The position numbers were made by a program, and so were the translations under genes. A model generated the notes under the pieces. It saw only the letters and a list, made by a program, of their open reading frames with translations. It had not been told where the DNA came from and did no database searches. 64,000 bases of DNA, taken from NCBI RefSeq assembly GCF_010667615.1, contig NZ_VYSG01000004.1:62001-126000 (forward strand). The letters are read 5' to 3'. Positions within the stretch are counted from its first letter, which is position 1. Every line of letters starts with the position of its first letter. This DNA comes from Bifidobacterium choloepi. GTDB lineage: Bacteria; Actinomycetota; Actinomycetes; Actinomycetales; Bifidobacteriaceae. Shown piece by piece: positions 1 to 8,196 of this stretch.

Positions 1-135
1 CATCAGGACGTCGTTGCCCTTCATGCGTTCGTACCGCGCATAGACGTCCGACGGGACGCCGAAGCCGGCGACATGACCAATATGACGGGGACCGTTCGCG
101 TACGGCCACGCAACATTCACCAAAACATGACTCAT
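1..135 (-). CDS. metG: Methionyl-tRNA synthetase, 5' end (partial)
   Basis: Only the first 45 codons lie in the window; the gene runs off the left edge. Reading the minus strand from an ATG at 135 gives [20 protein letters not shown] followed by [20 protein letters not shown]. This is the class I synthetase N-terminus with the HIGH signature seen as HIGH (residues 18-21), typical of MetG. The enzyme charges tRNA-Met with methionine in the cytoplasm. It is divergent from the plus-strand genes that follow. No strong ribosome binding site is visible upstream of the ATG, and other starts cannot be excluded. Confidence 0.9.
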   Translation of the reverse strand, partial: MSHVLVNVAWPYANGPRHIGHVAGFGVPSDVYARYERMKGNDVLM

Positions 136-209
136 AATGCACGATTATCCGGTTGCATCCGGACTATTCGCCACGGCGTTCCCGTCCCGCCGCCCCGGTT
201 CTTCCCCGC

Positions 210-246
210 ATGTCGCCAACCCGGGCCCCGGGTCCGGGTTGGCAAC
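210..246. repeat. TGTCAC-family hairpin, degenerate copy
   Basis: An inverted repeat with arms of the form TGTCGCCAACCCGG and CCGGGTTGGCAAC. It belongs to the family of short stem-loops described at 40671, 41313, 47041, 49242 and 63045, but the TGTCAC ends have drifted. It lies upstream of metG. Confidence 0.6.
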
Positions 247-257
247 GCCTTCGCAAT

Positions 258-377
258 CCCCCGGAAGGGGCTCGCCGGGCGGCGCGTCCGCGAAGCGAGG
301 GCCGGCTTGCGGAATGAACTGGCCGGGCTCCGCAAGTCGACCCTCAGCCACCTTCGCCGACAGCCCCCTTCCGGGGA
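258..377. repeat. Interspersed CTCCCTGGAAGGGAG element, degenerate copy
   Basis: The ends read CCCCCGGAAGGGGCTCG and CCCCCTTCCGGGG, inverted with respect to each other. The interior keeps the CGAAGCGAGG and AAGTCGACCCTCAGCC blocks shared with the copies at 8257, 15123, 24777 and 58534. This is the most diverged copy. Confidence 0.65.
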
Positions 378-527
378 ACCTGGTGATGTGGAAAGCGGCA
401 CGATTTTCCACATTCCGGCCGCGAGTCTTCACATTGGGGCTGCGGATGCGGGCGAGGCGTCCACTTTTCCACATTCCGCCGGCGCATTCGTTGCCGGGGG
501 CCGGATCGGGTCCTAGCGTGACCTGCC

Positions 528-1367
528 ATGACCAAGCACAGGAACCTTCAAGGCGGCGGTCGCGGCAACGGCGCGCGTGGCGACCGCGGGGCGGCTCGCG
601 CCGGCGGCGTCGAGCAGCCGGCGCTGTTCGAGCTGGAGCCGGATCGGGCACGGGCGACGACGTTTCCCGCGGAACTCCGGGCGCCGGATGCGAACGTCGT
701 GCAATTCGGCGCGGCGTCCGGCGCGGGAATCGTGCCCGGTCCGGCGGCGTCCGACGGCGCCGACGGCTGGGCAATCGGCGACGAGCCGGCGGAGCCGAGC
801 GTCGTCGCCGTCGACCGGCTGCCCGGCAAGCTGAGCTACGACTATCTGCGGCGGCACGGCGTGCTGACGCCGCTCGACGGGCACAGCGCGTACGTCGCCG
901 ACGACGGCGCGACGCTGTTCGGCCGCGCGGCGATCGTCGCCGACGTCATCGGCACGCGGACGCTGCGCGCCTGCGGCCGGACGGCGGCGTGGGTCTGGAA
1001 CGGCGGCGAGTTTCCCGACGATCTCGACCTGTGGTCGAACAGCCGGTTTCACGGGTCGATTCACGGCCGGCGGGTTCACTGCACGGAGCGCAGGATTCCC
1101 GACGGGCAGTTCGTCGCCATCGGCCGGCTGGTACTGACGTCGCCGGCGCGCACCGTCTGCGACCTCGCGCTGCTGCCGCTCGACGGCGCCGAGGCGGCGT
1201 CGGTCGGGCCGGTGCTGTCGGCGCTGATGCGACGGTTCGACGTCGCCGTCGACGAATGCCTGGCGATGCTGCACGCGAACCCGAACGTCCGGCAGGCCGA
1301 GCACGCCCGTTCGCTGATCGGCCTCGCCGACGAGGCTCGCCGCGCCGACTTCGCGGAAGGAGCGTGA
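528..1367 (+). CDS. AbiEi-like (type IV antitoxin family) protein
   Basis: A 279-residue protein. Residues about 100-240 resemble the AbiEi/DUF-type antitoxin fold: an N-terminal block with 'YLRRHGVLTP', then a strand-rich domain ending in 'VLTSPARTVCDLALL', the phrase usually found in AbiEi homologues. The first 95 residues are Gly/Ala/Arg-rich and unlike that family. No AbiEii nucleotidyltransferase follows; the next gene is a leucine-rich-repeat-variant protein whose ATG lies immediately after this stop with a GGAAGGAG site, so the two are probably cotranscribed with rsmI. AbiEi proteins are DNA-binding antitoxins; without a partner it may be an orphan regulator. The start lacks a good ribosome site, so a start further in is possible. 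The motif GAATCGT occurs at 727. Confidence 0.6.
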   Translation: MTKHRNLQGGGRGNGARGDRGAARAGGVEQPALFELEPDRARATTFPAELRAPDANVVQFGAASGAGIVPGPAASDGADGWAIGDEPAEPSVVAVDRLPGKLSYDYLRRHGVLTPLDGHSAYVADDGATLFGRAAIVADVIGTRTLRACGRTAAWVWNGGEFPDDLDLWSNSRFHGSIHGRRVHCTERRIPDGQFVAIGRLVLTSPARTVCDLALLPLDGAEAASVGPVLSALMRRFDVAVDECLAMLHANPNVRQAEHARSLIGLADEARRADFAEGA

Positions 1368-1904
1368 ATGGACGGCGACGATTCCCGCGACCAGTCGCCC
1401 GCCGCGGACCGTCACGGCGACCGCGACGGCCTTCGCTGCTCCGGACGCCCGCACGCACGGCGCAGCCGGCGCGGCGGCCGCGGCCGTCACGCCGCCGGCA
1501 ATCCGGAGGTGGAGGCGCGGCTCAGGGAGGGCCGGCTGACGTCCGGCCACCTCGGCCGGCCATGCGGCGGCGACTTCGACGACGGCCCCGGCGGCACGTC
1601 GCCGGCGGCCCGACGGCTCGCCGCCGGACGGCGCGAACTGTCGCCGCCGGCGCCCCCGCTCGTGCCGACGCCGCTGATGGCCTGCGATCCGGCGACCGAT
1701 CCGTCGCTGCTGTGGCAACTGGCGAGGGACGAGCCGGAACTGCGCCGCTGGATCGTCGCCAATCCGGCCGCGAGCGCCTCGCTGCTCGAGTTCATCTCCC
1801 AGGCCGGCGGCCCCGGTGTCAGGGAAGCCCTGACGCTCCTGCTCGACTCGCTTGAGGAGCGGGCGGACTTACTGTCTGGAAAATATACTGGTGAGCATGA
1901 CTGA
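1368..1904 (+). CDS. Small protein with a variant leucine-rich repeat
   Basis: 178 residues. The first 100 are Arg/Gly/Asp-rich and low in complexity. Residues about 108-160 (CDPATDPSLLWQLARDEPEL then RRWIVANPAASASLLEFISQ) match the pattern of variant leucine-rich repeats common in bifidobacterial proteins: a DP..T...L...A...P.LR..VA.NP....LL..L unit. Function is unknown; such repeats usually mediate protein contacts. Translation is probably coupled: its ATG directly follows the upstream stop, with GGAAGGAG in front, and its end overlaps the likely rsmI start (ATGACTGA). Confidence 0.65.
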   Translation: MDGDDSRDQSPAADRHGDRDGLRCSGRPHARRSRRGGRGRHAAGNPEVEARLREGRLTSGHLGRPCGGDFDDGPGGTSPAARRLAAGRRELSPPAPPLVPTPLMACDPATDPSLLWQLARDEPELRRWIVANPAASASLLEFISQAGGPGVREALTLLLDSLEERADLLSGKYTGEHD

Positions 1905-2901
1905 GGCGGACATCAACGAACAGAATGACCAGGAACGCGACAGCCGGCAGCAGGGCGCACTCGACGCCACGGCGCAGGGCCGCGCCGACATGGTCGCGAT
2001 TCCCCGCGGCACGGTGGTGCTCGCGGCGACGCCGATCGGCAACACCGGGGACGCCTCGGCGCGGCTCGTCGCGCTGCTCGAGCACGCGGACATCGTCGCG
2101 GCCGAGGACACGCGCCGGCTCTACGCGCTGGCGAACCGGCTCGGCGTGCATGTCGGCGGACGGGTCGTCGCCAATCATGACCACAACGAACGCGAGAAGG
2201 CCGACCGGCTGCTCGACGACGTCGCCGCCGGCGCGACGGTGCTCGTCGTCTCCGACGCCGGCATGCCGACGATCAACGATCCCGGCGTCGCGATCGTGCG
2301 CCGCGCGATCGAGCGCGACCTGCCGGTCACCTGCGCGCCGGGACCGTCCGCCGTCCTCGACGCCCTCGCGCTGTCCGGCCTGCCGACCGACCGCTTCTGC
2401 TACGAGGGGTTCCTGCCGCGCAAGCATTCCGACCGGATCGCCCACCTGCGCTCGTTGCGCGCCGAGCGCCGCACGATGGTGTTCTACGAGACGGTCCACC
2501 GCATCGACGACTCGATGGCCGCGCTGCTGGAAGTCTTCGGCCCCGACCGGCCGATGGCGCTGTGCCGCGAGCTGACGAAGGATTACGAGCAGGTGCGCCG
2601 CGGCACCGTCGGCAGCGTCGCCGACTCGGTGCGCACCGACCCGCCGCGCGGCGAGATGGTGCTCGTCGTCGCCGGCATCTCCGACGAGGAGCTCGCCGCC
2701 GGCACGGCCGCCGCCGGTCTCGACGACGACTGGCAGCCGATCGGCGTCGACGACCTCGCGCACCTCGCCCAGCAGCGCGCGACCGACCGCGGCCTGCGCA
2801 TCAAGGACGCGATCGCCGAAGTCGTCAGGGAACACCCGCTGCCCGACGGCTCGCTGCACAATAAAAAGGAAATCTACGCCGCCGTGCTGGCGATGAAGTA
2901 G
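1897..2901 (+). CDS. rsmI: 16S rRNA (cytidine1402-2'-O)-methyltransferase
   Basis: SAM-dependent methyltransferase of the tetrapyrrole-methylase fold that 2'-O-methylates C1402 in the ribosomal decoding site. Diagnostic segments are 'VLAATPIGNTGDASARLVALL', 'AEDTRRLYAL', 'VSDAGMPTINDPG', 'TCAPGPSAVLDALALSGLP' and 'FVYET'-like 'VFYETVHRID', all in the usual order; the C-terminus has the 'SLHNKKEIYAAVL' helix. I chose ATG 1897, which overlaps the preceding stop codon; an internal ATG at 1990 (MVAIPRG) is closer to the usual family N-terminus, so the extra 31 residues may be untranslated. Pairing with metG and pmt is typical of bifidobacteria. Confidence 0.93.
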   Translation: MTEADINEQNDQERDSRQQGALDATAQGRADMVAIPRGTVVLAATPIGNTGDASARLVALLEHADIVAAEDTRRLYALANRLGVHVGGRVVANHDHNEREKADRLLDDVAAGATVLVVSDAGMPTINDPGVAIVRRAIERDLPVTCAPGPSAVLDALALSGLPTDRFCYEGFLPRKHSDRIAHLRSLRAERRTMVFYETVHRIDDSMAALLEVFGPDRPMALCRELTKDYEQVRRGTVGSVADSVRTDPPRGEMVLVVAGISDEELAAGTAAAGLDDDWQPIGVDDLAHLAQQRATDRGLRIKDAIAEVVREHPLPDGSLHNKKEIYAAVLAMK

Positions 2902-3068
2902 GACGATTCGTCCCAGGATTGCGCAGTGCGCGGCAAGGACCCTGGCGCCCTGAAAGGGAGCCCCGATTCGATGCCACGCACCCCGAATGGTCATTCCCCC
3001 GCCCTTTTCGGAAATTCCGAGCTTCGGAATAGTATCGTGGTCTTCACGACGACGAGAGGGGTTTCAGC

Positions 3069-4925
3069 ATGCAGCAGAGTACTGCGGCCGGCGGGCGCGT
3101 CATGCACGGACAGCACGAGGGCGCACACGAGCGCCACGGCCGTCACGAAGTCCGATCGCACGACTGTTCGCGGGACCACGACATCACCGGCGTCATCGGC
3201 GTCGCCGGCCGCCAGCGCGGCGACCGGCACGACGACGAGCCCGATCCGCACCTGACGCAGCCCGGTTTCCGCGGCGCGCTCGCGCGCTTCCATGCGCACT
3301 GGGCCGCCCCCTGCCGTTTCCGCTCGAAGTACTCGAACGCGATGGTCTGGCTGTTCACGTTGCTCGTCACGCTCGGCGGCGGTCTGCTGCGCTGGTTCCG
3401 GCTCGGCGAGCCGAAGGCCGTCGTCTTCGATGAGACGTACTACGTCAAGGACGCATGGACGATGCTGATGACCGGCGAGGCCCGCAACTGGCCGGACACC
3501 GTCTTCCTCAACGGCGCCGAATACAGTGTCAACGACCTGTTCGCGTCCGGCAACACCGACAACTGGCTGCCGAGCGCCGAGTACGTCGTCCATCCGCCGG
3601 TCGGCAAGTGGCTGATCGCGCTCGGCCTCAAGCTGTTCGGCGGCGCCGGCAGCACCGTCGCGTGGCGCGCAAGCTGCGCGATCGCCGGCACCGTCGCCAT
3701 CCTGCTGCTCATCCGCGTCGTGCTGCGGCTGTTCCACAATGTCTCGGTCGCCATGCTCGCCGGCATCCTGATGTCGATCGACGGCGTCGGCATTGTCATG
3801 AGCCGCACCGGCATTCTCGATATCTTCATCATGGTGCTGGCGCTCGGCGCGTTCCAGCTGCTGCTGATGCACCGCGACTGGGCGGTGCGCCGCCTGCGGG
3901 AACAGTACGCGATCGACAGCCGTCGTCGCGACGCCGAGTGGGTGCCGAATCGTGCGAATCGTTCAAAAAAGAAGAACAGGAAGAACGATTCCCCCCGTCC
4001 CTTCCTGCTCCGGGCGAAGGGCCCGCGGCTCTTCTTCTCCTGGTACCGGCTCGCGGCGACGTTCCTGCTCGGCATGGCCACCGGCGTCAAGTGGTCGGGC
4101 ATCTACTTCTTCGCGGCGTTCGCCGTGCTGTCGGTGCTGTGGGACGCGTGGAACCGCCGCGAGGCCGGCTACTATTCGTGGTTCGGCGCCGGCCTGAAGG
4201 AGGGGCTGCTCGCCGCCTGCTACATGCTGCCGCTGTACGTCGCGACCTACGTCGCCGGCTGGGCGAACTGGTTCATGCATTCGGATTCCTATTTGCACGA
4301 TTGGGCCGCCAAGAACCCGGGCGAGGGCATCACGTGGCTGCCGGAAGGCCTGCGCTCGTTCGTCGAATACCACCGCGAGATGTGGATCTTCCACACGCAC
4401 CTCGACGTCTACCACGCCTACCGCGCCAACCCGCTGACGTGGCCGCTGCAGATCCGCCCGACCAGCTTCTACTGGGAGAAGGTCCCGACGCAGGGCCTGT
4501 GCACGCTGTCGCCGAACACGCAGTGCGTGGCCGCCGTCACGTCGCTCGGCAACCCGATCATCTGGTGGCTCGGCTCGCTGTGCGCGATCATCGCGATCGT
4601 CATCGCCATCGTCAAGCGCGGCGACTGGAAGATCTGGGCCGTGCTGATCGGCTTCATCGGCGGCTGGCTGCCGTGGGCGCAGTACCTGAACCGCACGACG
4701 TTCACGTTCTACTCGATCGTCATCCTGCCGTGGATGATCCTCTCGATCTGCTACGTCTTCAACGAAATCCGCAAGGCCGCCGACGCCACGCTCTGGAAGT
4801 GGGTCTGGGGCATCACCGTCGGCATCTGCGGCCTCGTCTCGCTGTTCTTCTACCCCATCTGGACCGCGATGCCCGTCCCCTACGACTTCTGGCTCGCCCA
4901 CATGTGGCTCCAGAGCTGGATCTAG
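3069..4925 (+). CDS. pmt: Dolichyl-phosphate-mannose-type protein O-mannosyltransferase (Pmt)
   Basis: Integral membrane GT39 glycosyltransferase that transfers mannose from a polyprenyl phosphate carrier to secreted proteins. The protein is 618 residues with about ten hydrophobic segments. After an 80-residue cytoplasmic tail comes a membrane segment and the catalytic loop 'EPKAVVFDETYYVKDAW', with the Asp-Glu pair expected in PMT enzymes; the C-terminal half has the PMT C-terminal membrane block ending 'PVPYDFWLAHMWLQSWI'. An odd Lys/Arg/Asn-rich stretch around residues 293-315 ('NRANRSKKKNRKNDSPRPFL') coincides with an inverted pair of the GAACGATTC motif and looks like an insertion in a cytoplasmic loop. 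A GAGAGGGG site precedes the ATG. A hairpin array follows the stop. Confidence 0.92.
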   Translation: MQQSTAAGGRVMHGQHEGAHERHGRHEVRSHDCSRDHDITGVIGVAGRQRGDRHDDEPDPHLTQPGFRGALARFHAHWAAPCRFRSKYSNAMVWLFTLLVTLGGGLLRWFRLGEPKAVVFDETYYVKDAWTMLMTGEARNWPDTVFLNGAEYSVNDLFASGNTDNWLPSAEYVVHPPVGKWLIALGLKLFGGAGSTVAWRASCAIAGTVAILLLIRVVLRLFHNVSVAMLAGILMSIDGVGIVMSRTGILDIFIMVLALGAFQLLLMHRDWAVRRLREQYAIDSRRRDAEWVPNRANRSKKKNRKNDSPRPFLLRAKGPRLFFSWYRLAATFLLGMATGVKWSGIYFFAAFAVLSVLWDAWNRREAGYYSWFGAGLKEGLLAACYMLPLYVATYVAGWANWFMHSDSYLHDWAAKNPGEGITWLPEGLRSFVEYHREMWIFHTHLDVYHAYRANPLTWPLQIRPTSFYWEKVPTQGLCTLSPNTQCVAAVTSLGNPIIWWLGSLCAIIAIVIAIVKRGDWKIWAVLIGFIGGWLPWAQYLNRTTFTFYSIVILPWMILSICYVFNEIRKAADATLWKWVWGITVGICGLVSLFFYPIWTAMPVPYDFWLAHMWLQSWI

Positions 4926-5449
4926 CGGCCCTTTTCTTCCAGTTTGTCCCGGCAGCTGGAAGAAAAGTCCTGGCAGCTGGAAGAAAAGTACCGTCAGAAC
5001 CGGCCAACCCATGACCTTTTTTCCAGCTCACTCGAGGAACTGGAAGGAAAATACCGCCCGTCTCCCAAAACATGACCTCTGTTCCAGCTGGGCTTGGGAA
5101 CTGGAAGGAAAGTCACGGCCAGGGACCTCCAGCCAGCACCTTCCTTCCAGCTGGCCTCGGGAACTGGAAGAAAAGTCACGGCCAGGAACCTTCGGCCAGC
5201 ACCTTTCTTCCAGTTCGTGCGCGGAACTGGAAGGAAAGTCACGGTCAGGGACTTCCAGCCAGCACCTTTCTTCCAGCTGGGCTTGGGAACTGGAAGAAAA
5301 ATACCGCCCGGCATCTGTCAGCCGGCACCTTTCTTCCAGTTGCAATGGGGGACAGCGACCTATAGTTCGTTGTTGGGTCCCGGTGCGAGAATCGTACAAA
5401 ATTGTACAAATTCAATCGTTGAACAAAGACGTGACGAAAAGGAGCGACG
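4926..5449. other. Intergenic region: hairpin array and promoter of the esterase gene
   Basis: Holds the 63-bp tandem hairpin array (4933-5345), followed by about 100 bp with AT-rich sequence and GAATCGTACAAAATTGTACA, a partial palindrome (TTGTACAA type) that could be an operator for the gene at 5450. Open frames across the array on both strands are a by-product of its period being a multiple of three. Confidence 0.7.
4933..5345. repeat. Tandem array of stem-loops, 63-bp period
   Basis: Six full and one half units. Each contains TTCCAGCT, a 6-9 base variable loop, and AACTGGAAG, so each can form a stem of about nine pairs; a spacer of the type GAAAGTCACGGCCAGGGACC separates the hairpins. TTCCAG begins at 4937, 5021, 5082, 5145, 5208, 5271 and 5334. 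The last four intervals are exactly 63 bp; the first unit has an extra 21-base half unit. Stem bases are conserved while loops differ, which points to selection on, or duplication of, a structure. It could be a strong compound terminator for pmt, an RNA-processing site or a protein-binding array. Confidence 0.9.
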
Positions 5450-6274
5450 ATGCTGTATTTCGAGGAACCGGTCAAGGGCATCGACCATACCGAAGCGACG
5501 CTGTTCGGCTACGTGCCGTCGAACAGTCCGGAGATCGACGTCAAGCGCACGCGGCCGACGGTGCTGATCCTGCCCGGCGGCGGCTACGAAATGACGAGCG
5601 ACCGCGAGGCCGAGCCGATCGCCATCCAGTACCTCGCCGCCGGCTTCAACGCGTTCGTGCTGCACTACTCCTGCAGCCCGTCGACGTACCCGACGCAGCT
5701 GCTGGAAGTCGCCGCGGCGATGCGGCTGCTGCACGACAACGCCGTCGAGTGGCACGTCGACGCCGACAGGATCGCCGTCGTCGGCTTCTCCGCCGGCGGC
5801 CACCTCGCCGCGAACTTCGCAACGAGCGCCGGCGACGACGTCGAGCGGCAGTACGGCTACGATCCCGACGAACTGCGTCCGGCCGCGTTGCTGCTCGCGT
5901 ATCCGGTCGTCACGGCCGGCGAGTTCGCGCATCGTGGCAGCTTCGACGCGCTGCTCGGCGACAAGAACAAGAACGATTCGTCCGCCCTCGACGCCGTCTC
6001 GATCGAGAAGCACATCGACGCGAAGACGCCGCCGGTCTTCGTCTGGCATACCGTCACCGACGACACGGTGCCGGTCGAGAACACGCTCCAGCTGATCGCC
6101 GCCTGCCACGCCGCCGACGTCCCGGTCGAGGCGCACCTCTATCCGCACGGCGGCCACGGCCTGTCCCTCGGCACGATCGAGACCGCCTGGCAAGGCAACC
6201 CCGAAGCCGTCGAGCCCTGTGTCCAGAGCTGGTTCTCCCTGAGCATCGACTGGCTGCACCGCACGCTGGACTGA
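5450..6274 (+). CDS. Alpha/beta hydrolase, acetylesterase-like
   Basis: 274-residue single-domain esterase of the BD-FAE/acetyl-xylan-esterase-like group, with no signal peptide, so cytoplasmic. Landmarks are the oxyanion loop 'LILPGGGYEMTS', the nucleophile elbow 'VVGFSAGGHLA' (Ser about residue 112), an acid Asp in 'TVTDDTVP' and the catalytic His in 'PHGGHGLSLG'. It probably removes acetyl groups from imported oligosaccharides. It lies convergent to the TetR and ROK genes at the edge of the xyloglucan-type locus, which fits O-acetylated galactosyl side chains. A good AAAGGAG site precedes the ATG. The segment 'KNKNDSSALD' is coded by a GAACGATTC copy and may be lineage-specific. Confidence 0.85.
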   Translation: MLYFEEPVKGIDHTEATLFGYVPSNSPEIDVKRTRPTVLILPGGGYEMTSDREAEPIAIQYLAAGFNAFVLHYSCSPSTYPTQLLEVAAAMRLLHDNAVEWHVDADRIAVVGFSAGGHLAANFATSAGDDVERQYGYDPDELRPAALLLAYPVVTAGEFAHRGSFDALLGDKNKNDSSALDAVSIEKHIDAKTPPVFVWHTVTDDTVPVENTLQLIAACHAADVPVEAHLYPHGGHGLSLGTIETAWQGNPEAVEPCVQSWFSLSIDWLHRTLD

Positions 6275-6279
6275 CCGGC

Positions 6280-7029
6280 CTAGTCTACGGGAGAATCGTT
6301 CAGGATTTCCGACGGGTCGCGGAAGCCGGCCCACGTGTCTTCCGGGAAGATGAGGTCGGAGAAGTTGAGCCATTCCTCGACCGGGTTGATGCCGTCGTCG
6401 GCGAGCCAGCGGGACTGCAGGCCGTCGGCGGCGCTGGTGACGAGCGTGTACAGGTCGTAGAGCCGATCCTCGTCGACCGACGGCGGCAGCAGCCAGTTGA
6501 TCGAGCCGACGAGCTCCCAGTTGCGGATGTGCCGCGCCGTGAAGAACTGGTGCGCCGGATGCTCCGGATTGAGCGCCTCGCCACTGAGCACGCAGTACAG
6601 CTGCGCCATCTCCGGCCGCTGCACGTTGTACAGCAAGGTGTTCAGGCAGTAGCGCGGGAAGAAGTAGATGCGCTGGCCGTCGGGGCCGAGCGTCGACGCG
6701 TTGAGCGCGCTGAACTGCGTCGCCTCGGTCGTGTCGTAGTTTTCCGAGAGGACCAGGTTCAGCAGGTCCTCCTTCGAGTCGATGTAGTGGTACAGCGCCG
6801 CCTCGCTGATGCCGATCTCGTCGGCGATGTCCTGCAGGCTCAGGCCCCAGTAGCCCTTGACGGAGATGATCTTCGCCGCCGTGCGCAGGATCTGCAGGTG
6901 CCGCTCCTCGGTGCTCATCCGCTTGCGTTTCGCCGGCTCGTCGCCGCCGGACGGCCGCGTGCCGTTGAGCACCTGATCGGCCGCCGGACTCGTCGCCGTC
7001 AGGAAAGGCTCCCAAGATGCCAACGTCAT
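6280..7029 (-). CDS. TetR-family transcriptional regulator
   Basis: 249 residues. The N-terminal helix-turn-helix is 'ILRTAAKIISVKGYWGLSLQ DIADEIGISEAALYHYIDSK' (about residues 46-85), the canonical TetR pattern. The C-terminal ligand domain has a 'YNVQRPEMAQLY' region resembling regulators of sugar loci. It lies 28 bp downstream of the ROK kinase gene on the same strand, so it is probably the local regulator of the glycan locus. Candidate operators are the AT-rich 22-bp imperfect palindromes at 8066, 23538 and 23739. The first 35 residues are poorly conserved in character, so translation may start later; the ATG at 7029 does have GGAGGAA upstream, within a copy of the GAATCGTTC motif. Confidence 0.85.
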   Translation of the reverse strand: MTLASWEPFLTATSPAADQVLNGTRPSGGDEPAKRKRMSTEERHLQILRTAAKIISVKGYWGLSLQDIADEIGISEAALYHYIDSKEDLLNLVLSENYDTTEATQFSALNASTLGPDGQRIYFFPRYCLNTLLYNVQRPEMAQLYCVLSGEALNPEHPAHQFFTARHIRNWELVGSINWLLPPSVDEDRLYDLYTLVTSAADGLQSRWLADDGINPVEEWLNFSDLIFPEDTWAGFRDPSEILNDSPVD

Positions 7030-7057
7030 GCCGAACGATTCCTCCGTTCCTGTCTTG

Positions 7058-8032
7058 CTACTTCCCCAGCACTTCCGTCGCGAACGCGTAGTAGGCGCCG
7101 ATCAGGCCGGCGTTGCCGGAGTGACGGCAGCGCTTGACCGACGTGCGGAAGTCCTTCCAGTCCTTGTTCTTCGCGAGCGCCGTCTCGATCATCGGGATCA
7201 GCGCCGGCTCGCGGGCGATCGAGCCGCCGATCAGCACGACTTCCGGGTCGACGGTGACGACGACGTTGAAGATGCCGACGGCGATGTAGTCGACCCACCG
7301 CTCGACGATGCCCTTCACGACGGGATCGTCCAGGTGCTTGAACAGCGTGCTCGGCAGCACGTTGCCGGACGGCTCGTCGAACGCCTCCGCGTAGTCTTCC
7401 GACAGCCGCAGCGTCGAGACGAAGTCGTGCAGCGGCAGCATGCCGGCGACGCCGTAGTTCGTGACCATCATGCCGAATTCGCCGGCGCGCCAGTCCTTGC
7501 CGCGGCGGATCTTGCCGTCGAGGAACAGCGCGCCGCCGAGACCGGTGTCGACGGTGAGCAGCACGAAATCGTCGAGTTTCTGCGCGTTGCCGGACATTTT
7601 CTCGGCCATCGCCGCGCAGTTCGCGTCGTTCTCGATCCACGACGGAATCTGCTCGTCGTCGGGGCCGCCGGTCACGCCGATCGCCTCGAGCCGCTCGGCG
7701 AGCTCCTCGCCGATCCGGTGGCGATACAGCATCGCGAGCGCGCCGGCCGTCACGGCTTCCTGCTTCTTCGTGTCGATGAAGCCCGGCATGCTGAACGTGA
7801 TGCCGTCGATCTTGCCGCCGGTGCGCGCGAGCGTCGCCGCCTGCTTCTTCGCGACGTCGACGAGCGCGTCGTAGAACGAGTCGACGCTGTCGGTCGGCGT
7901 CGCGATCGTCCCGGGGATGCCGATCCTGCCGTTCGTGAACAGCGCGTATCTCGTGAAATTCATGCCGACTTCGAACGCCAGCACATGCTCGCTCGCCGTC
8001 GATCCGCCCGTCGCCTTCCTGACCGCCGCCAT
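7058..8032 (-). CDS. ROK-family sugar kinase or regulator-like protein, zinc motif missing
   Basis: 324 residues with the ROK fold. The N-terminal phosphate-binding strand reads 'VLAFEVGMNFTRYALFTNG', the sugar-site segment is 'WIENDANCAAMAEK' and the second phosphate loop is 'LLTVDTGLGGALFLDGKI', then 'AGEFGMM'. The usual ROK Cys motif (CxCGxxGC) is absent: the corresponding stretch is 'VTNYGVAGMLPLHDFV'. Most ROK members phosphorylate glucose, fructose or amino sugars; the loss of the zinc site makes substrate uncertain. There is no N-terminal DNA-binding domain. I chose ATG 8032 (GGAAGGGG upstream) over a TTG at 8050. The gene is downstream of the glycosidases and is preceded by an operator-like palindrome. 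Confidence 0.8.
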   Translation of the reverse strand: MAAVRKATGGSTASEHVLAFEVGMNFTRYALFTNGRIGIPGTIATPTDSVDSFYDALVDVAKKQAATLARTGGKIDGITFSMPGFIDTKKQEAVTAGALAMLYRHRIGEELAERLEAIGVTGGPDDEQIPSWIENDANCAAMAEKMSGNAQKLDDFVLLTVDTGLGGALFLDGKIRRGKDWRAGEFGMMVTNYGVAGMLPLHDFVSTLRLSEDYAEAFDEPSGNVLPSTLFKHLDDPVVKGIVERWVDYIAVGIFNVVVTVDPEVVLIGGSIAREPALIPMIETALAKNKDWKDFRTSVKRCRHSGNAGLIGAYYAFATEVLGK

Positions 8033-8065
8033 CGCCGCCCCTTCCGTCAACGAAAATTATCCTTA

Positions 8066-8089
8066 TTGATAACTATATAAATAACTATA
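8066..8089. promoter_or_regulatory. Candidate operator and AT-rich promoter upstream of the ROK gene
   Basis: On the minus strand it reads GTTATTTATATAGTTATCAA, with TTATT and AATAA ends as an imperfect palindrome. A near-identical sequence (19 of 21 bases) is at 23739-23759 and a weaker one (16 of 21) at 23538-23558, both in the divergent region upstream of the transporter operon. This repetition in an otherwise GC-rich locus suggests one regulator, probably the TetR protein at 6280-7029, binds all three. Confidence 0.6.
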
Positions 8090-8196
8090 CCCAGACGATC
8101 CCCGCGCCACACCACTCACGCCGTTATATACCCTCTTCCCAACATGCGTCTACTGATATGTCAGAAAGGAGTCCCCGGAGGGGAATTATATGTCCG

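Larger units (their letters stand above)
136..527. other. Intergenic region with repeats between metG and an AbiEi-like gene
   Basis: No convincing gene is seen here. The stretch holds a TGTCGC-type hairpin (210-246), a degenerate copy of the CTCCCTGGAAGGGAG repeat element (258-377), and a direct repeat TTTTCCACATTCCG at 404-417 and 465-478 (61 bp apart). Any promoters for the divergent metG and for the gene starting at 528 must lie within or between these repeats. Confidence 0.6.

Noticed and set aside
5011-5567. Long open frames with repeated peptides over the 63-bp array, on both strands.
   Set aside because: They follow from a period divisible by three; they lack ribosome sites and recur in several frames, as expected from a structural repeat.
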